Of a stretch of DNA of 64,000 bases, positions 19,926 through 30,155 are shown one piece after another (position 1 is the first letter of the stretch; each line of letters begins with the position of its first letter). The position numbers and the translations under genes are program-made. The stretch spans positions 1 to 64,000 of the forward strand of contig NZ_JARRQY010000004.1 in NCBI RefSeq assembly GCF_037381185.1, read 5' to 3'. Source of the DNA: Acidihalobacter_A sp037381185 (GTDB taxonomy: Bacteria; Pseudomonadota; Gammaproteobacteria; DSM-5130; Acidihalobacteraceae). The notes under the pieces were generated by a model. The model did no database searches. It was not told the DNA's origin and saw only the letters and a program-made list of their open reading frames with translations.

Positions 19926-20729
19926 TCAGCCCATTTCCAGAACGTCCTGCATATCGTAGCGGCCGCGCTCACGCCCCATGACCCACCGCGCAGCGCGCAG
20001 CGCACCATTGGCGAAGGTCATTCGACTGGAAGCCTTGTGCACGATCTCGACCCGCTCTCCGAGACCGGCAAACATCACCGTGTGCTCACCCACGATATCG
20101 CCGGCGCGAATGGTCTCGAAACCGATGGTCTTGCGCTCGCGCGCGCCGGTCCGGCCCTCGCGGCCGTAGACGGCGCACTCGTCAAGATCGCGCCCCAGCG
20201 CCTCGGCGACCACCTCGCCCATACGCAGCGCGGTGCCCGACGGAGCGTCGACCTTGTGGCGGTGATGGGCCTCGACGATCTCGATGTCTACCTCGTCGCC
20301 CAGGACGCGGGCCGCCGTATCGAGCAGCTTGAGACAGAGATTGACGCCGACGCTCATGTTCGGGGCCAACACCAGGGCGATATCCTCGGCTACCGCATCG
20401 AGTTCCGCGCGCTGCCCGGTGCCGAAGCCCGTGGTGCCGATGACCATGCGCTTGCCGTACCTGCGACAGAACTCGGCATGCACCAGAGTGGCCTCGGGCA
20501 GGGTGAAGTCGATCAGCACGTCGAAGTCCTGCGCGACCTTCTCCAGATCATCAACCACCGACACACCGATGGCGCCGACGCCGGCAAGCTCTCCGGCATC
20601 ACGCCCGACCGCGTCGCTGCCGGCCCGATCGATCGCTGCAGCCAGTTCGACGCCGTCCTGAGCCAGCGAAGCCTCCACCAGGCTGCGTCCCATGCGACCG
20701 CTGGCACCTACCACCGCAATTCGCGTCAT
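19926..20729 (-). CDS. dapB: 4-hydroxy-tetrahydrodipicolinate reductase
   Basis: NAD(P)H-dependent step in lysine and diaminopimelate synthesis; 267 residues. The N-terminal Rossmann motif is VVGASGRMGRSLV; the active-site segment EAHHRHKVDAPSGTALRMGE contains the catalytic His and Lys; the dimer/substrate loop is IGTTGF. It lies between the DsrE-like gene and the carAB leader, the common dnaJ-dapB-carAB order. Confidence 0.96.
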   Translation of the reverse strand: MTRIAVVGASGRMGRSLVEASLAQDGVELAAAIDRAGSDAVGRDAGELAGVGAIGVSVVDDLEKVAQDFDVLIDFTLPEATLVHAEFCRRYGKRMVIGTTGFGTGQRAELDAVAEDIALVLAPNMSVGVNLCLKLLDTAARVLGDEVDIEIVEAHHRHKVDAPSGTALRMGEVVAEALGRDLDECAVYGREGRTGARERKTIGFETIRAGDIVGEHTVMFAGLGERVEIVHKASSRMTFANGALRAARWVMGRERGRYDMQDVLEMG

Positions 20730-20747
20730 CCGTGATCCCTCGATTTG

Positions 20748-21272
20748 TCACCAACTGATGTAGGCATAACCCTGCTCCTGCAACTCCATCAGATCCGCCG
20801 CACCGACCTCGACCCGCTTGGCGAACGGCAGCAGGTCCGCATCGGTCCACTTCAGGCTCTTCATCGTATTGCCACAGGCGTGGAACTGCACACCGTACTG
20901 CGCAAGGCTCGATACGCGCTGGCGGGTCAACTCGCTGACCGGGCGTTGCGGGTGCTTGCCAAGAATATGTATGCCGGGTCCGAACGCGACCACCGCGATG
21001 TCCACGTTGTCCGGATAGGCGCGCAGCAAGGCGCCGACCGAGAACAACACATGCTCCTGGTAATCGGCATCAATCTTGTTGAACTGATACACGACCTTGT
21101 GCGCAGCCGGGTCGCCCGGGAAGCGGAGTTCGTCGGAGGCCTGCGCCACCCGCGCCGAAGCCAACCCGACCAGGCCGGCGCCGGCGATGACGCCGCCGCC
21201 CAACAACCGCCGCCGTCCGTCATCCACTCGCTCGCGCTCCAATTTCGCACGCACATGATTGTCGTCGCTCAT
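20748..21272 (-). CDS. DsrE-family protein with Tat-type signal
   Basis: A 174-residue protein. The N-terminus has a twin-arginine-like stretch GRRRLLGGGV followed by a hydrophobic helix (IAGAGLVGLASARVAQA), suggesting Tat export with cleavage near AQA-SDE. The rest resembles the DsrE/DsrF-like fold, with VVYQFNKIDADYQEHVLFSVGALL, VVAFGPGIHIL and a Cys in HACGNTM. Related proteins are common in sulfur-oxidising bacteria and may bind or relay sulfur, but substrate and role cannot be read here. ATG 21272 is preferred over the longer in-frame start at 21287. It lies in the dnaJ-dapB interval. Confidence 0.75.
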   Translation of the reverse strand: MSDDNHVRAKLERERVDDGRRRLLGGGVIAGAGLVGLASARVAQASDELRFPGDPAAHKVVYQFNKIDADYQEHVLFSVGALLRAYPDNVDIAVVAFGPGIHILGKHPQRPVSELTRQRVSSLAQYGVQFHACGNTMKSLKWTDADLLPFAKRVEVGAADLMELQEQGYAYISW

Positions 21273-21333
21273 AACTCCCCCTTTCAAGGCTGTGAAACCT
21301 GACCACCCTGGAAACGGGAGCCGGACCAGCCCC

Positions 21334-22473
21334 TCAATGCAGCCAGGATTTAAGGTCTTCGAAAAAGCCCTTCACACCATCCAACCAGCCGTGTGCCTGC
21401 GGATTGTGCCGTTTTCCGCCACTCCTGAGCGAGTCCTCGAAGGACTGCAGCATCTCCTTCTGTTCACGCGTCAGATTAACCGGCGTCTCCACGCTCACGC
21501 GACACAGCAGATCCCCTTCAGGGCCGCCACGCACAGGCTTGATGCCCTTGCCACGCAAACGGAACTGTCGGTTGCTCTGCGTTTCCGCTGGAATCTTGAG
21601 TTTAGCCCGTCCGCCCAGCGTGGGAACATCGATCTCGCCACCCAAAGCGGCAGTGGCGAAGCTGATCGGCACATCACACTGCAAGTCATCACCCTGGCGG
21701 GTGAATATCTTGTGCGGCTTGACGCGAATCTGTACGTAGAGGTCCCCCGCGGGACCACCGTTCACGCCCGCCTCGCCCTCGCCGGCGAGCCGAATGCGGT
21801 CGCCGGTGTCGACCCCGGCCGGGACCTTGACCGACAGAGTCTTGGACTCGCGCACACGTCCCTCGCCGTGGCAGGCCGCGCACGGGTCGCTGATCACCTG
21901 TCCGCTACCGTGACAACGCGGGCAAGTCTGCTGAACGGAGAAGAAACCCTGCTGGATGCGCACCTGGCCAACACCCCCGCAGGTCGAGCAGGTCTGAGGA
22001 CTGGTACCCGGCTTCGCGCCGCTACCGCCGCAGGTCTCGCAAGCGACGACGGTTGGCACGCGGATCTGCACCTCGGTGCCGAACACGGCCTCCTCAAGCG
22101 TCAGATCGAGGTTGTACTGCAGATCCGAACCGCGATAGGCGCGCTCACGACCGCCGCGCCCTCCGCCGAAGATGTCACCGAAAATATCCCCGAAGATGTC
22201 GCCGAAGCCGGCGCCGCCGAAGCCGGCTCCGCCTCCAGCCGCTCCCGGATCCACCCCGGCATGGCCGAACTGATCGTAAGCGGCTCGCTTCTGCGCATCG
22301 GAAAGCACCTCATAGGCCTCTTTGGCCTCTTTGAAATGCTCCATGGCCTCTTCGTCGTCCGGGTTGCGATCCGGATGGTATTTCATCGCCAGACGGCGAT
22401 ACGCCTTCTTCAGTTCGGCGTCGGTTGCCGTGCGCTCCACACCCAACACTTCGTAATAATCGCGTTTTGACAT
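21334..22473 (-). CDS. dnaJ: Chaperone protein DnaJ
   Basis: Hsp40 co-chaperone that stimulates DnaK ATPase; 379 residues. The J domain has the HPD motif in KYHPDRNPDD, followed by a Gly/Phe-rich region (about 70-110, with repeated GDIFGD). Four zinc motifs CxxCxGxG follow: CETCGGSG, CSTCGGVG, CPRCHGSG and CAACHGEG. The C-terminal substrate-binding domain is complete. The start ATG 22473 (MSKRDYYEVLG) matches the family. It follows dnaK after 188 bases that contain a large hairpin. Confidence 0.97.
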   Translation of the reverse strand: MSKRDYYEVLGVERTATDAELKKAYRRLAMKYHPDRNPDDEEAMEHFKEAKEAYEVLSDAQKRAAYDQFGHAGVDPGAAGGGAGFGGAGFGDIFGDIFGDIFGGGRGGRERAYRGSDLQYNLDLTLEEAVFGTEVQIRVPTVVACETCGGSGAKPGTSPQTCSTCGGVGQVRIQQGFFSVQQTCPRCHGSGQVISDPCAACHGEGRVRESKTLSVKVPAGVDTGDRIRLAGEGEAGVNGGPAGDLYVQIRVKPHKIFTRQGDDLQCDVPISFATAALGGEIDVPTLGGRAKLKIPAETQSNRQFRLRGKGIKPVRGGPEGDLLCRVSVETPVNLTREQKEMLQSFEDSLRSGGKRHNPQAHGWLDGVKGFFEDLKSWLH

Positions 22474-22563
22474 ATGTGTACTGAAAACCCCGAGAAACAT
22501 TGCCGGTCACTGCGCCGACTCCGTTGATCCGGAACCATGCCGCCTGCAGCGTCGACGATCAAA

Positions 22564-22619
22564 CGTCGGGGGCGGGATTCAGGCATTGCTTTTCCAATGC
22601 CGAACCACCACCCCCGACG
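22564..22619 (-). repeat. Nested inverted repeat in the dnaK-dnaJ interval
   Basis: Outer arms CGTCGGGGG (22564-22572) and CCCCCGACG (22611-22619) enclose inner arms GGCATTG (22582-22588) and CAATGCC (22595-22601) with a six-base loop. On the minus strand the 3' arm is followed by TTTGATC, only a short U stretch. It may act as a partial terminator or mRNA-stability element that sets the DnaK:DnaJ ratio. Confidence 0.6.
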
Positions 22620-22661
22620 GATCGTTTTGACGGCGGCCCGAAAATCGCCGCCTCGACTCAC

Positions 22662-24590
<1,929 letters not shown>

Positions 24591-24645
24591 GTCTTGTGTT
24601 CTCCAACCTGATATTCGGAATTTCTGGTGAAACGTTGGAATAAAT

Positions 24646-24672
24646 CGTTGGGGCGCAGCCCGAAAATTCAAG
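24646..24672 (-). promoter_or_regulatory. Candidate sigma-32 heat-shock promoter of dnaK
   Basis: Minus strand: -35 CTTGAA (24672-24667), 13-base spacer, -10 CCCCAACG (24653-24646). This fits the heat-shock consensus CTTGAA-N11-16-CCCCATNT except in the last bases. It lies between the grpE stop and dnaK start, 56 bases from the ATG. Confidence 0.65.
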
Positions 24673-24690
24673 GCGCTCCGCCCTGCGCCC

Positions 24691-25239
24691 TCACTCCGGC
24701 GCTTTCGAGACCATTACCATGGCCGGCCGCAGCAGGCGGTCGTTCAACAGATAACCCTTCTGCATGACCGTCAGCACGGTGTTCGGCGGACATTCGTCGG
24801 TGGGCTGCGCCGTCATCGCCTGGTGGCGTTCGGGGTCGAAGCGCTCGCCAGCGGGATTGATCTCCTGGATGCCGAACTTCTCGAGCACTTGCGTCAGCAT
24901 GCGCAGCGTCAGCTCCATACCCTCGCGAATTTTCTCGGCCTCGCCGCCGGCTGCGGCGTCCAGGCCCATCTCGAGGCTGTCCTTGACCGGCAGCAGTTCG
25001 CCGGCGAAACGCTCCAAAGCGTATTTGTGCGCATTCTCCAGATCACGCTCGGCACGGCGGCGCAGGTTCTCCAACTCGGCCTGGGTGCGCAGAAACTGGT
25101 CCCAATGCTCCTTCGCCTTGTCCTCCATGGCCTCGAGATCCCGTTGCAGGACGTCGAGCGCATCCCCCGGGGCCTGCTCGGTGGCGACCTCTTCGGGCGA
25201 CTGCGTTTCGTCGCGTTCCTGTGGATTCTTTTCACTCAT
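24691..25239 (-). CDS. grpE: Nucleotide exchange factor GrpE
   Basis: Releases ADP from DnaK; 182 residues. A long N-terminal alpha-helix (about 35-90; heptad-like, with TQAELENLRRRAERDLENAHKYAL) leads into the C-terminal beta domain with the segment NPAGERFDPERHQAM and the end VMQKGYLLNDRLLRPAMV. ATG at 25239 (MSEKNPQ) is preferred over an upstream in-frame start at 25278 because the N-terminal tail is otherwise unusual. It is preceded by a sigma-32-like promoter. Confidence 0.96.
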   Translation of the reverse strand: MSEKNPQERDETQSPEEVATEQAPGDALDVLQRDLEAMEDKAKEHWDQFLRTQAELENLRRRAERDLENAHKYALERFAGELLPVKDSLEMGLDAAAGGEAEKIREGMELTLRMLTQVLEKFGIQEINPAGERFDPERHQAMTAQPTDECPPNTVLTVMQKGYLLNDRLLRPAMVMVSKAPE

Positions 25240-25315
25240 GAGTGATTGCTCCAAGTTCCCATTGAATAATCGCGACACGCGGACTCCGCGAAGGGAATCC
25301 GGCGATCCCGCCAGT

Positions 25316-25343
25316 AACTGGGGTCAGGGGAAAAAACTTCAAG
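25316..25343 (-). promoter_or_regulatory. Candidate sigma-32 heat-shock promoter of grpE
   Basis: Minus strand: -35 CTTGAA (25343-25338), 14-base spacer, -10 CCCCAGTT (25323-25316). The match to the heat-shock consensus is close at both elements. It lies in the 138-base interval between the hrcA stop and grpE start, so grpE can be expressed independently of hrcA. Confidence 0.7.
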
Positions 25344-25377
25344 GGTATGCGCCATGACCGACGCGCGCGTGCGCGTC

Positions 25378-26445
25378 TCAGCTCCGCGAATCGAGCGCTT
25401 CTCCGAGCATGCGGGCCGTAATATCCACCACCGGGATCACCCGGTCGTAGGGCATGCGCGTCGGCCCGATCACGCCAAGCACGCCAATCACCTCGCCGTT
25501 GACGGTGTACGGCGCCGCGACCACGCTCAGATAGTCGAACACGTCGTAACCCGATTCGTGGCCGATGAATATCTGCACATCCTCGGCGCTGGCGCTCTTG
25601 TCCAGCAGATGCAGTATCTTGCGCCGCTCGGCAAACGCCGAGAACAGCGCGCGCAGGCGATCCAGATCCGCCAGCTCCTGGTATTCGAGCAGATTACCCT
25701 GCCCCGCCAGTATGTAACCGCCCTCTCCGGGCTCTTCGTCGGCCAGCGCCTTGCCGCCCAGTTCGATAGCGCTGCGCATCAGGCGGTCCATGTCCGCGCG
25801 CATCTCATCGAGTTCGCGCAGCAGTTCGCCACGAATCGCGCGCAGGTCGCGACCGGCGAAATGCGTATTGAGGTAGTTGGCCATTTGCTCCAGCTCGGAC
25901 TTCGAATAATCGCGGTCGAGCTGAATGATCCTGTTCTGCACATCACGCTGATTCATCACCAGAATGGCCAGCACGCGCTGCCCGGACAGCGGCAGGAATT
26001 CGATCTGTCGTAAGGCGGACTGAATGCCGCGGGGCAGAGTCACCACTCCGGCCAGATGAGTGATGCCTGACAGTACGTCGGAGGCCGACTCGACCAGATC
26101 GCCGGCAGCGCGATCCGGATCCAACTGGACGCGCATGCGCTTCAAATCCCCGGCAACGGGTGGACACTGCTTGAGCAACGTATCGACGAACAGGCGGTAG
26201 CCTAGCGCGGTGGGAACACGGCCGGCGGAAGTATGCGGCGAGCGCACGAACCCCATAGCCTCCAGGTCGGCAACGACATTGCGCACCGTCGCGGAGCTGA
26301 GCTTCAGCCCCGAAGTACGCGACAAAGTCCCCGATCCGATCGGCTGTCCATGGCGAATGTACTCCTCCACAAGCACCTTGAGGATGCGTAGGGAGCGATC
26401 ATTCAGCGCACTGTCGTTTTGGAAGTTCTGCGTTGTCTGCGCCAT
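25378..26445 (-). CDS. hrcA: Heat-inducible transcription repressor HrcA
   Basis: Repressor that in other bacteria binds CIRCE operators of groESL and dnaK operons, its folding monitored by GroEL; 355 residues. The N-terminal winged helix shows LVEEYIRHGQPIGSGTLSRTSGLKLSSATVRN and MGFVRSPHTSAGRVPTALGYR, both strong family signatures, followed by a GAF-like domain and the C-terminal IGPTRMPYDRVIPVVD segment. Start ATG 26445. It is upstream of grpE on the same strand and divergent from nadK. HrcA is absent from enteric bacteria but present in several other gammaproteobacteria. Confidence 0.94.
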   Translation of the reverse strand: MAQTTQNFQNDSALNDRSLRILKVLVEEYIRHGQPIGSGTLSRTSGLKLSSATVRNVVADLEAMGFVRSPHTSAGRVPTALGYRLFVDTLLKQCPPVAGDLKRMRVQLDPDRAAGDLVESASDVLSGITHLAGVVTLPRGIQSALRQIEFLPLSGQRVLAILVMNQRDVQNRIIQLDRDYSKSELEQMANYLNTHFAGRDLRAIRGELLRELDEMRADMDRLMRSAIELGGKALADEEPGEGGYILAGQGNLLEYQELADLDRLRALFSAFAERRKILHLLDKSASAEDVQIFIGHESGYDVFDYLSVVAAPYTVNGEVIGVLGVIGPTRMPYDRVIPVVDITARMLGEALDSRS

Positions 26446-26476
26446 TGCGCTGATGTGTGCAACAAGTCGCTCAGGA

Positions 26477-26504
26477 TCATTACAATAGACCCGCAAGCTG
26501 TCAA
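26477..26504 (-). promoter_or_regulatory. Candidate sigma-70 promoter of hrcA, overlapping a divergent nadK -10
   Basis: Minus strand: perfect -35 TTGACA (26504-26499), 16-base spacer, -10 TAATGA (26482-26477). On the plus strand TACAAT (26481-26486) overlaps it and could be the nadK -10, though its -35 is weak. The two promoters would share a 93-base interval. Confidence 0.5.
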
Positions 26505-26538
26505 GACAATCCACCAAACAACAGACAAGCAACTGTTT

Positions 26539-27408
26539 ATGAAGCCATTTCAGACTATCGGCGTCATCGCGAAGCGCGACGACCCCCGCCTCGCGACACC
26601 GCTCGCACAGTTGCTTGAGCACTTGCGGGAACACGCCTACGAAACACTGCTGGACGAAAGCGCCGAGGGACTGCTGCCCACCGAGACACTGCATTCCCGA
26701 GCCACCATCGGGCAGCGCTGCGACCTAGCCATCGTGGTCGGGGGCGACGGCACCCTGCTCAATGCAAGCCGCTCGCTGGCCGACGACGACGTACCGTTGG
26801 TCGGCGTCAATCTCGGGCGCCTCGGCTTCCTGGTCGACGTCTTGCCAGAACGCATGTTGCCGGTGATCGACACCATCCTAGCCGGACACTTCGTGGAGGA
26901 ATCCCGCGCCTTGCTGCACAGCGAAGTCTGGCGCGACGGCACCCTGGTAACCCGACAGGATGCTCTCAACGACGTCGTCCTCCACAGCCACGAAGTAGTA
27001 CGCATGATCGAGTTCGACACCTTCGTCGACCACCGCTTCGTCAACAGCCAGCGTGCGGACGGGCTCGTCGTATCCACCCCCACAGGCTCCACCGCCTATG
27101 CGCTTTCGGCCGGGGGGCCCGTCATCAGCCCGGCGCTCGCGGCCATTCTGCTGGTGCCGATCTGCCCGCATACGCTGAGCAACCGCCCAATCGTCATCGG
27201 CGCCCAGTCGCAGATCGAGATTGTGCTGTACGAGCAGAACCAAACCGCGTCGCAAGTCGCCTTCGACGGGCACACGACCACCAGGCTGCAGCCCGGCGAC
27301 CGCATCCGCATCCGGCAGAAACCCGCCATGCTGCGCCTGCTGCACCCACCCGACTACGACCATTTTCACATCCTGCGCGCCAAGCTGCGCTGGGGTGAGA
27401 AGCACTGA
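26539..27408 (+). CDS. nadK: NAD kinase
   Basis: Phosphorylates NAD to NADP; 289 residues. The diagnostic GGDGT motif is in VVGGDGTLLNASRSL, followed by GVNLGRLGFLVDV and the NAD-binding STPTGSTAYALSAGGP. The start ATG 26539 (MKPFQTIGVIAKR) matches the family, and an upstream open extension overlaps hrcA. It is followed 105 bases later by recN on the same strand, a conserved neighbourhood. Confidence 0.96.
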   Translation: MKPFQTIGVIAKRDDPRLATPLAQLLEHLREHAYETLLDESAEGLLPTETLHSRATIGQRCDLAIVVGGDGTLLNASRSLADDDVPLVGVNLGRLGFLVDVLPERMLPVIDTILAGHFVEESRALLHSEVWRDGTLVTRQDALNDVVLHSHEVVRMIEFDTFVDHRFVNSQRADGLVVSTPTGSTAYALSAGGPVISPALAAILLVPICPHTLSNRPIVIGAQSQIEIVLYEQNQTASQVAFDGHTTTRLQPGDRIRIRQKPAMLRLLHPPDYDHFHILRAKLRWGEKH

Positions 27409-27464
27409 GGTGGCGGAATTGACTGCGAAGCGATGCCGGTTAGACAAATGCGGCTCGTTCATGT

Positions 27465-27483
27465 CTGATACGACGAGTATCAG
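27465..27483. repeat. Perfect 7-bp inverted repeat upstream of recN
   Basis: CTGATAC (27465-27471) and GTATCAG (27477-27483) are separated by 5 bases. The palindrome lies in the 105-base nadK-recN interval, 31 bases before the recN start. It could be a protein-binding operator. It does not match the LexA consensus CTGT-N8-ACAG and lacks a U-tract for a terminator. Confidence 0.5.
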
Positions 27484-27513
27484 CACCCTGTTTCTCGCCG
27501 TTGACGGATACGT

Positions 27514-29193
27514 ATGCTCACTCACATCCTGATTCGCGATTTCGCCATCATCGACCGGCTCGAACTCGATCTGGAAGGCGGCATGACCGCACTGACCGGC
27601 GAGACCGGCGCCGGAAAATCGATCCTGGTCGACGCCATCGGCCTGGTTCTCGGCGATCGTGCCGACAGCAGCGTGGTACGCGCCGGCCGCGAACGCGCGG
27701 AGATCAGCGCAACGCTCGATCTTGCCGACGTTCCCGACGCCCAGACCTGGCTCGCCGAGCGCGACCTCGATACGGGCGAAGAATGCGTGGTGCGCCGCGT
27801 CATCGGCCAGGACGGACGCTCGCGCGCTTACCTCAACGGCTCACCGGCCACACTGCAGATGCTGCGTGAACTCGGCGAGCAGTTGGTCAGCATCCATGGC
27901 CAGCACGCACATCAAGTCCTAGGGCATCGTGATCACCAACGCGACATACTCGACCTGCAGGCAGGGCACGCCGACGCATTGCTGACCCTCGCCGGGCAAT
28001 TCCGCGCCTGGCAGCGGCTGCGCGAACGTCTGGATGCCATGAGCCTCGCCGACGACCAGCGTCAGGAACGCCTCGACTTCCTGACGTTTCAGGTCGACGA
28101 GTTGCAAACGGCCGCCCCGGTTGCCGGCGAATTCGCCGAACTGTCCGAGCAGCATGAGCGTCTAGCGCACGCGGGACAGCTGCTGGAAAACGTACAGCAA
28201 ACTCATTCCCTCCTGTTCGACGGCGAACCGGACGTGCACAGCCTCCTGACCCAGGCGCTCGGTGCGCTCGAGGAGGCCGGCCGTCACGATGCCGCACTCG
28301 GCGCCAGCGTGGAGCTGTTGCGCAACGCCCAGATCGAGATCGACGAAGCCGCCGGAGAGCTGCGCCACTACCTCGACGGCCTGCAACTCGACCCGGAACG
28401 CCTCGACGCCGTCGAGACCCGCATCGCCCAACTCCAGTCGCTGGCGCGCAAACACCGCTGTGAACCGGAGGAACTTGCCGGGCGCCTCAATGAACTGAGC
28501 GCCGAACTGGACGGACTCGCGCACGCCGACGCGCGGCGGATCGAACTGGCCGCCGAATTGGAGACGAGCGAAGCCACCTGGCGGACGCAGGCAGACGCAA
28601 TCAGCGCGGCCCGGCGCAATAGCGCCGCCACACTCGAACGCAGCGTAACCGAGGCGATGCAGACGTTAGGCATGGAAGGCGGCCGCTTCAGCGTCGAAGT
28701 CACCAGCACGCCGGACGGCCCACCCACGGCACATGGCTGCGATCGCATCGAATTCAAGGTCAGCGCCAATCCGGGCCAGCCACAGCAAGCTCTGGCCAAG
28801 GTCGCCTCAGGCGGCGAACTGTCTCGTATCAGCCTGGCTATACAGCTTGCCGCGACTCACGACAAGCGCATCCCGACGCTGATTTTCGATGAAGTCGACA
28901 GCGGCATCGGTGGCGGCGTCGCCGAAGTGGTCGGCCGCATGCTGCGCTCGCTGGGCAGCCGCCATCAGGTACTCTGCGTCACGCATCTGCCGCAGGTCGC
29001 CGCGCAGGCGCATCACCATCTTGCCGTCAGCAAGGTCAAGGGCAGCAACTCCACCCAGACGCAGATTCTCAGGCTCGCCGAACCGGCCACCCGTATCGAA
29101 GAGCTGGCGCGCATGCTTGGCGGCATGCGTATGACCGAACAGACGCGCGCCCACGCCAAAGAGATGCTACGGATCGCGCAGGCTGACGCTTGA
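27514..29193 (+). CDS. recN: DNA repair protein RecN
   Basis: SMC-like ATPase acting in double-strand break repair; 559 residues. Walker A is ALTGETGAGKSILVDAI (about residue 30), with a central coiled-coil region, then the ABC signature ASGGELSRISLAIQ and Walker B PTLIFDEVDSGIGG. The C-terminal LPQVAAQAHHHLAVSK is typical. Start ATG 27514 (MLTHILIRDFAIIDRLEL). It is convergent with fur across a 408-base interval. Confidence 0.97.
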   Translation: MLTHILIRDFAIIDRLELDLEGGMTALTGETGAGKSILVDAIGLVLGDRADSSVVRAGRERAEISATLDLADVPDAQTWLAERDLDTGEECVVRRVIGQDGRSRAYLNGSPATLQMLRELGEQLVSIHGQHAHQVLGHRDHQRDILDLQAGHADALLTLAGQFRAWQRLRERLDAMSLADDQRQERLDFLTFQVDELQTAAPVAGEFAELSEQHERLAHAGQLLENVQQTHSLLFDGEPDVHSLLTQALGALEEAGRHDAALGASVELLRNAQIEIDEAAGELRHYLDGLQLDPERLDAVETRIAQLQSLARKHRCEPEELAGRLNELSAELDGLAHADARRIELAAELETSEATWRTQADAISAARRNSAATLERSVTEAMQTLGMEGGRFSVEVTSTPDGPPTAHGCDRIEFKVSANPGQPQQALAKVASGGELSRISLAIQLAATHDKRIPTLIFDEVDSGIGGGVAEVVGRMLRSLGSRHQVLCVTHLPQVAAQAHHHLAVSKVKGSNSTQTQILRLAEPATRIEELARMLGGMRMTEQTRAHAKEMLRIAQADA

Positions 29194-29601
29194 AGGTGTT
29201 TGCCTCTTTCCCGAACGGAATCAGCATCTGCGTTGAACGCTTGGGAGTGATTTCGAGCGGGAATTGAGGTGTCGGCAAAATCTTTTCCTGTTTTTAGCTC
29301 CGAGGCCCGTTTCGGGTACATCGCTAATTCAGAGAGAATCCCCATACTTCAAATCGCACCCGAAACAAGCTGCCACAGCCAACGAGTGCATCGCATCGAG
29401 ACGCACAAGACCAGAACCACCAGCGCTGATTCACGCCCCCTTCAACAGCCGAGCAAAAGGGCTTTAGAAATGCTTCAGCGCCACGCATGCCCTGACCAAA
29501 AACAGGGCAGCGACTCGTACTCAAAATGGCTCAGCCATCCCGATACAACGAGTTTCAACTCAGTTCCGCCGCGAACAAACAGCGGACCACCAATGCACCG
29601 A
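29194..29601. other. 408-base interval between recN and fur, no recognised gene
   Basis: The sequence between the convergent recN and fur stops looks less GC-rich than the flanks. It has several short open frames on both strands, none with recognisable protein features or a clear ribosome binding site. Only weak local repeats are visible (for example CCCTG/CAGGG near 29489-29507). No terminator with a U-tract was seen. It might hold decayed coding sequence or a small RNA. Confidence 0.5.
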
Positions 29602-30045
29602 CTAGGTCAACGCATCGCGCCGGTTCGGACAATCAGGCCGCTTGCAGCGCCCATACAGGATCAGCGAATGATCGCTGATCTCGAAACCGGCCTCGGCGGC
29701 AACTGCTTTCTGCCTGGCCTCGATCATCTCGTCGTAGAACTCCTCGACGTGGCCGCATTCCACGCACACGATATGATCGTGATGATGCCCGCGATCGAGT
29801 TCGAAAACCGCCTGCCCACCTTCGAAATGGTGGCGGTGAACAAGGTCGGCGGCCTCGAACTGCGTCAGCACTCGGTACACCGTAGCCAGACCAATCTCCT
29901 CGCCGGACTCCAGCAAACGCCGGTAAATGTCCTCGGCGGTCAAATGACTCGGTTCTGCCGTTTCCAGTATTTCCAATATCTTCATGCGCGGCAGGGTCAC
30001 CTTCAGCCCCGCTCGCTTGAGTTCCTGCCCCTCGGATGTCGGCAT
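29602..30045 (-). CDS. fur: Ferric uptake regulator Fur
   Basis: Iron-responsive repressor; 147 residues. The N-terminal winged helix has LKVTLPRMKILEILE and EIGLATVYRVLTQFEAADLV. The metal region shows DRGHHHDHIVCVECGHVEEF, with the His cluster and CxxC, and a second pair CKRPDCPNR near the C-terminus. ATG 30045 is chosen because the family starts about 8 residues before the LKVT motif. It is divergent from bamE, as in many gammaproteobacteria. No canonical 19-bp Fur box was recognised between them. Confidence 0.95.
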   Translation of the reverse strand: MPTSEGQELKRAGLKVTLPRMKILEILETAEPSHLTAEDIYRRLLESGEEIGLATVYRVLTQFEAADLVHRHHFEGGQAVFELDRGHHHDHIVCVECGHVEEFYDEMIEARQKAVAAEAGFEISDHSLILYGRCKRPDCPNRRDALT

Positions 30046-30155
30046 ACGCCCTCCTCGCCTGATACGATGGCCGCAAGCCTCCGGACCCGCCTCGCCGACT
30101 CCGCAGAACCACAACCTGCTATGATACGCTCCGCATGCACTCCAGACGAACACGA

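Noticed and set aside
30046..30155. Fur box between fur and bamE
   Set aside because: No stretch resembling the 19-bp consensus GATAATGATAATCATTATC was found; the interval is GC-rich.
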